64,000 bases of DNA from NCBI GenBank assembly GCA_964493425.1, contig CAZBMW010000004.1, positions 62,001-126,000 of the forward strand, written 5' to 3'. This document shows, piece by piece, positions 60,558 to 64,000 of the stretch. The first letter of the stretch is position 1, and every line of letters starts with the position of its first letter. Both the position numbers and the translations under genes were made by a program. Source of the stretch: CAYLMG01 sp964493425 (GTDB lineage: Bacteria; Planctomycetota; Phycisphaerae; Sedimentisphaerales; Anaerobacaceae). The notes beneath the pieces are model-generated. The model saw only the letters and a program-made list of their open reading frames with translations, was not told the DNA's origin and made no database searches.

Positions 60558-62135
60558 ATGGCTGATACAAAAAATGAAAAAATCATAATTTTCGATACTA
60601 CGCTGCGGGACGGCGAGCAGTCGCCCGGCGCATCTCTTTCTATCGATGAAAAGCTCGAAATCGCTCAACAGCTTGCGGTTTTAGGCGTTGATGTCATCGA
60701 AGCGGGCTTCCCCGTCTCTTCACCTGCACAATTTGAGGCTACAAAGCTCGTCGCCGAGCAGGTTACAGGCCCGACTGTTGCGGGCCTGGCACGCGCAAAT
60801 GATAAAGACATCGAGGCCGCTGCAAAGGCTGTCGAGCCGGCGAAAAAAAAGCGAATTCACACTTTCATCGCAACTTCGCCTATACATATGAAACACAAGC
60901 TCAAAAAAAGCCCCGATGAGGTTCTGAAAATGGCAGTAGCCGCAGTAAAGCTGGCAAAAAGCTTCACAAATGACGTCGAATTTTCACCCGAAGACGCCTG
61001 CAGAAGCGAGATGCCCTTCTTGATTGAGGTCCTGACCGCCGCCATCGAAGCCGGTGCAACGACGCTGAATATTCCCGACACCGTCGGCTACATCCTGCCT
61101 TACGAGTATGGCCGAATAATTGCACAGTTAAAGGAAAAGGTACCCGGTATCAACAACTGCATCATCAGCACTCACTGCCACAACGATTTAGGCATGGCCG
61201 TCGCAAACTCTCTTGCCGGCGTGCGTAACGGCGCTCGACAGGTCGAATGTTCCGTCAATGGACTCGGCGAACGTGCCGGTAATGCTGCGCTTGAGGAAAT
61301 AGTTATGGCAATACACACAAGAACCGACTTCTTTTCAAAGCCGGGTGCCAAATCGCCTATTCTGAATATAAACACCAAAGAGATTCACCGCACAAGCCAG
61401 CTCGTATCGAGACTGACCGGCTTCGTCATTCAGCCGAACAAGGCCATCGTCGGCGCCAACGCCTTCGCTCACGAATCAGGCGTTCACGTCGATGGAGTTC
61501 TGAAGGAAAAACTGACTTATGAAATTATGAAACCCGAAACAATAGGCCTGTCCGGCTCGCGAATGGTGCTCGGCAGACACACAGGCAGACACGGCTTCAA
61601 GGATAGATGCGAACAGCTCGGCTTTAAATTAAAAGAAGCCGAGCTTGAGCAGGCCTACAACAGGTTCCTTGAAATCGCAGACAAGAAAAAAGAGGTCTTC
61701 GATGACGATATCGCTGCGATTATCAGCGATGAAATCCACGTCGTCGTTGAGCATATCTATCACTTGAAGTATCTGCACGTCGCCTGCGGCACGGGTACTC
61801 TGCCGACCGCGAGCGTCAAGATTATTGTAAGAGGCGAAGAAAAACAGGCTGCCGCCTGCGGTGACGGCCCTGTCGACGCAGCTTATGAAGCTATAAGAGA
61901 AGCTACCGGCCTGTCGCCGAAGCTCGAAAGCTATTCCATCAGGGCTGTTACCAGCGGAAAAGAAGCACTCGGCGAAGCCACCGTTAAAATAAAAGATGAC
62001 GGCAGAGTCTTTATCGGCCGAGGTGTCTCGACGGACATCATCGAAGCCTCCGCAAAGGCATACGTTGACGCCATAAACAGAATGCTCTCAACTAAAAAAC
62101 AGGACACCGAAACCGATATAACTGACAAGGTGTAA
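60558..62135 (+). CDS. leuA: 2-isopropylmalate synthase
   Basis: LeuA condenses acetyl-CoA with 2-oxoisovalerate, the committed and leucine-inhibited step of leucine synthesis. The 525-residue protein has the DRE-TIM barrel with TTLRDGEQSPGASLS, metal ligands in STHCHNDLGMAVANSLAG, and EESGVH-like AHESGVHVDG. The C-terminal leucine-binding regulatory domain (about 390-510: KYLHVACGTGTLPTASVKI) is complete. GGAGT precedes the ATG. leuC follows at 22 nt, then leuD and leuB. Confidence 0.96.
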   Translation: MADTKNEKIIIFDTTLRDGEQSPGASLSIDEKLEIAQQLAVLGVDVIEAGFPVSSPAQFEATKLVAEQVTGPTVAGLARANDKDIEAAAKAVEPAKKKRIHTFIATSPIHMKHKLKKSPDEVLKMAVAAVKLAKSFTNDVEFSPEDACRSEMPFLIEVLTAAIEAGATTLNIPDTVGYILPYEYGRIIAQLKEKVPGINNCIISTHCHNDLGMAVANSLAGVRNGARQVECSVNGLGERAGNAALEEIVMAIHTRTDFFSKPGAKSPILNINTKEIHRTSQLVSRLTGFVIQPNKAIVGANAFAHESGVHVDGVLKEKLTYEIMKPETIGLSGSRMVLGRHTGRHGFKDRCEQLGFKLKEAELEQAYNRFLEIADKKKEVFDDDIAAIISDEIHVVVEHIYHLKYLHVACGTGTLPTASVKIIVRGEEKQAAACGDGPVDAAYEAIREATGLSPKLESYSIRAVTSGKEALGEATVKIKDDGRVFIGRGVSTDIIEASAKAYVDAINRMLSTKKQDTETDITDKV

Positions 62136-62157
62136 TCAAACGAAAGGATTGCCAAAA

Positions 62158-63420
62158 ATGGCTATGACAATAACAGAAAAAATACTGGCTAAAGCAGCAG
62201 GCGCTGAGAAGGTCTCGCCCGGTGAAATTATCGATGCAAAGCTCGACATCGTTATGTGTGTTGACGTTACCACACCTCCGGCTATCACAATGCTCGCTGA
62301 AAAAGGCATCGATAAGGTATTCGACAGAGAAAAAATTGTTGTTACACCCGACCACTTTCAGCCTGCAAAAGACATCAAAAGCGCCGAGCTGCATAAACGA
62401 CTTGATGAATGGGCAAGACGGCACAATATAAAATACTATTACAAGCTCGGCCGCGCCGGCGTCTGTCACGCACTGCTGCCCGAGCAGGGACACATCAGAC
62501 CCGGCGAAGTTATCGTTGGGCCGGATTCGCATACCTGTACTTACGGAGCCTTTGCTGCGTTCAGTACTGGTGTCGGCTCGACGGATACAGCCGCCGCAAT
62601 CACTACGGGCAGGCTCTGGTTCAAGGTACCAGCCTCGATGAAATTTGTCCTCAACGGAAAACTGCCAAAAGGTGCTTACAGCAAAGACGTTATACTGACC
62701 ATAATCGGCAAAATCGGCGTCGATGGCGCCTTATATAAGGCTATGGAATTTACAGGCCCCGCACTTTCCGGTATGTCTATGGAAGCCAGAATGACTATCA
62801 CAAATATGGCTATCGAGGCCGGCGCAAAATCCGGCATCATCGGTTTCGATGAGATAACAAAGCAATATCTTGACGAACATCTAAAGGAAAACAAATACTA
62901 CACACACTTCGAATCCGATGCCGACGCCGAATACGAATCGACACTCGAAATCGACTGTTCCAGCCTGGAACCGACAGTCGCCCTGCCGCACCTGCCGAGT
63001 AATGCCGTCCCCATAAGCGATTGTGCCGGCAAAGAGATGGACCAGGCCTACATCGGTTCCTGCACTAACGGCCGAATCGAGGATTTAAGAATCGCCGCAA
63101 ACATTATGAAGGCAAAACAGGTCGCTATCAGAACTATCATTGTCCCCGCCACACCGACAATCTGGAAGCAGGCAAAGGATGAAGGCCTGTTCGATATCTT
63201 CTACGATGCCGGCTGTGTAATCGCAGCCCCTACCTGCGGCGCGTGTCTGGGTGGTTTTATGGGAGTCCTGGCTGAAGGTGAAAAGTGCGTCAGCACAACA
63301 AACAGGAATTTTGTAGGCAGAATGGGCCATCCGAAAAGCGAGGTTTACCTCGCCAGCCCCGCAACCGCCGCAGCAACCGCCATCGAAGGAAAACTAACTG
63401 ATTGTAGAAAATATATTTAA
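62158..63420 (+). CDS. leuC: 3-isopropylmalate dehydratase large subunit
   Basis: This aconitase-family subunit isomerises 2- to 3-isopropylmalate with LeuD and a [4Fe-4S] cluster. The 420-residue product is the shorter bacterial/archaeal LeuC type. Motifs are GPDSHTCTYGAFAAFSTGVGSTD, AYIGSCTNGRIEDL (first cluster Cys), APTCGACLGGFMGVL (two cluster Cys) and NRNFVGRMG. The ATG at 62158 has AGGA 9 nt upstream; the TTG at 62149 is upstream of a usable spacing. It lies between leuA and leuD. Confidence 0.95.
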   Translation: MAMTITEKILAKAAGAEKVSPGEIIDAKLDIVMCVDVTTPPAITMLAEKGIDKVFDREKIVVTPDHFQPAKDIKSAELHKRLDEWARRHNIKYYYKLGRAGVCHALLPEQGHIRPGEVIVGPDSHTCTYGAFAAFSTGVGSTDTAAAITTGRLWFKVPASMKFVLNGKLPKGAYSKDVILTIIGKIGVDGALYKAMEFTGPALSGMSMEARMTITNMAIEAGAKSGIIGFDEITKQYLDEHLKENKYYTHFESDADAEYESTLEIDCSSLEPTVALPHLPSNAVPISDCAGKEMDQAYIGSCTNGRIEDLRIAANIMKAKQVAIRTIIVPATPTIWKQAKDEGLFDIFYDAGCVIAAPTCGACLGGFMGVLAEGEKCVSTTNRNFVGRMGHPKSEVYLASPATAAATAIEGKLTDCRKYI

Positions 63421-63425
63421 CATTG

Positions 63426-63445
63426 AACATTCAACGTTGAATGTT
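63426..63445. repeat. Perfect 20-bp palindrome between leuC and leuD
   Basis: AACATTCAAC joined to GTTGAATGTT, a perfect 10-bp inverted repeat without spacer, begins 5 nt after the leuC stop codon. It could form a hairpin in the polycistronic message or be a protein site. Confidence 0.55.
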
Positions 63446-63468
63446 GGAAGTTCAAAGAAAGGCTTTTT

Positions 63469-63954
63469 ATGTCTAAAGCTCACGTTTATAAAAGAGACCA
63501 TATTAATACGGATGAGATTATTCCTGCTCGGTATTTGAATACTGATGATGAGGCCGAGCTGGCCAGGCACTGTCTCGAAGATTTGGATACCGATTTCGTA
63601 AAAAAGGTAAAGGCCGGTGACGTAATTGTCGCCAGTGACGATTTCGGCTGTGGCTCAAGCCGCGAGCACGCCGTCTGGGCAATTCGCGGTGCAGGTGTTA
63701 AAACCGTAATCGCAAAAAGTTACGCTCGAATCTTCTATCGCAACGCAATCAATAACGGCTTTTACATCATCGAATCACAGGATGCCATCGATAAAATCAG
63801 CGACGGCGATGAGCTGGAAATCGATTTCAAAAATGGTTTGATTAAAAACAATAAAACTGGTATGGATATTAGTTTTAATCCGCTCCCGGATTTCGCACTT
63901 GAAATCATAAACGCCGGCGGACTACTGGAACACATAAAAAAGAAAATAAAGTAA
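63469..63954 (+). CDS. leuD: 3-isopropylmalate dehydratase small subunit
   Basis: This 161-residue swivel-domain partner of LeuC belongs to the short class. It has HINTDEIIPARYL, VASDDFGCGSSREHAVWAIRGAGVKTVIA and FYRNAINNGFYIIES. AAAGG lies about 10 nt before the ATG. It is in the leuA-leuC-leuD-leuB order, with leuB starting 23 nt later. Confidence 0.95.
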   Translation: MSKAHVYKRDHINTDEIIPARYLNTDDEAELARHCLEDLDTDFVKKVKAGDVIVASDDFGCGSSREHAVWAIRGAGVKTVIAKSYARIFYRNAINNGFYIIESQDAIDKISDGDELEIDFKNGLIKNNKTGMDISFNPLPDFALEIINAGGLLEHIKKKIK

Positions 63955-63977
63955 CCTCTACGACAAGGAGAACTAAA

Positions 63978-64000
63978 GTGGCGAAAAGTTACAAAATTGC
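63978..64000 (+). CDS. leuB: Start of a gene, probably leuB (cut by window end)
   Basis: Only eight codons are present, reading MAKSYKIA from a GTG start. AAGGAG lies about 8 nt upstream. The N-terminus and position after leuD fit 3-isopropylmalate dehydrogenase, which begins with a K-I-A/V-V-I-PGDG stretch, but the diagnostic part is outside the window. Confidence 0.6.

Noticed and set aside
1..64000. Transposons, phage, CRISPR arrays, rRNA operons, attachment sites
   Set aside because: No transposase or integrase domains, no spaced direct-repeat arrays and no rRNA sequence were seen; the tRNA genes have no flanking repeats or integrases.

Overview
The window looks like chromosome from a member of the Planctomycetota, most probably class Phycisphaerae. 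This is inferred from content only. Secreted proteins end in short two-helix dockerin-like cassettes (…DxDxDCDVDFxDFxxFxxNWL) beside LamG, parallel beta-helix and GH127/GH2 domains. A sigma factor sits directly before a zinc-finger/Ser-Thr kinase/membrane fusion protein. Small lipoproteins are numerous, and mreBCD/PBP2 lies against a reduced division cluster that has no ftsZ. The sequence is coding-dense with no rRNA, CRISPR, insertion sequence or phage. Five single tRNA genes are present and none encodes its 3' CCA.

Layout. 1-4.6 kb: mreB, mreC, mreD and PBP2 (+). 4.6-10.3 kb: on the opposite strand mraZ, a 69-aa gene, rsmH, a LysM protein, ftsL-like, ftsI and a glycosyltransferase, from a strong promoter overlapped by MraZ-box-like repeats. 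10.8-16 kb: a three-repeat secreted protein, an ECF-type sigma factor, an anti-sigma-finger/kinase/membrane fusion and a two-repeat lipoprotein; a paralogue of the secreted protein lies at 18.5 kb. 16.3-21.2 kb: proA and proB on opposite strands with tRNA-Gly, tRNA-Leu and small proteins. 21.3-24 kb: a dockerin-like protein (probably frameshifted), a C1q-like surface protein and a membrane protein.

24.1-34.4 kb is a sulfur region. A minus-strand operon runs rrf2 (Cys-rich), cysK, cysE, nadA, metY, nifU, nifS, marC. A divergent plus-strand operon runs a second rrf2, a DUF2061 gene, an APS reductase and a siroheme sulfite reductase. Together they would reduce APS to sulfide, make cysteine and homocysteine, and move sulfur into Fe-S clusters, with two Rrf2 regulators at the divergent promoter. 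34.5-43.8 kb: a GT4 fusion protein, an entericidin-like lipoprotein, exonuclease III, a beta-helix surface protein, tRNA-Gln, a lipoprotein, a DUF362 protein and tsaD. 43.8-57.6 kb: larB, a two-gene island (retropepsin-like protease plus NAGPA-like protein), nnrD, GH2 galactosidase, tRNA-Ser, hisA, a large GH127 protein, tRNA-Thr, an NhaC-type antiporter and larE. 57.6-60.2 kb: ROK kinase, galE and a lipoprotein. 60.3-64 kb: leuA, leuC, leuD and the first codons of leuB.

The most notable hidden signal is upstream of leuA. A good promoter places its predicted +1 on the ATG of an unlisted 27-codon ORF with six leucines, four of them consecutive. A GCAA-loop hairpin overlaps the ORF end and a C-rich, G-poor stretch follows. 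This looks like a leucine attenuation leader that is itself leaderless. tsaD and the lipoprotein at 40.8 kb also start at the predicted +1 of their promoters, and nnrD starts 3-4 nt after it, so leaderless initiation may be common in this organism.
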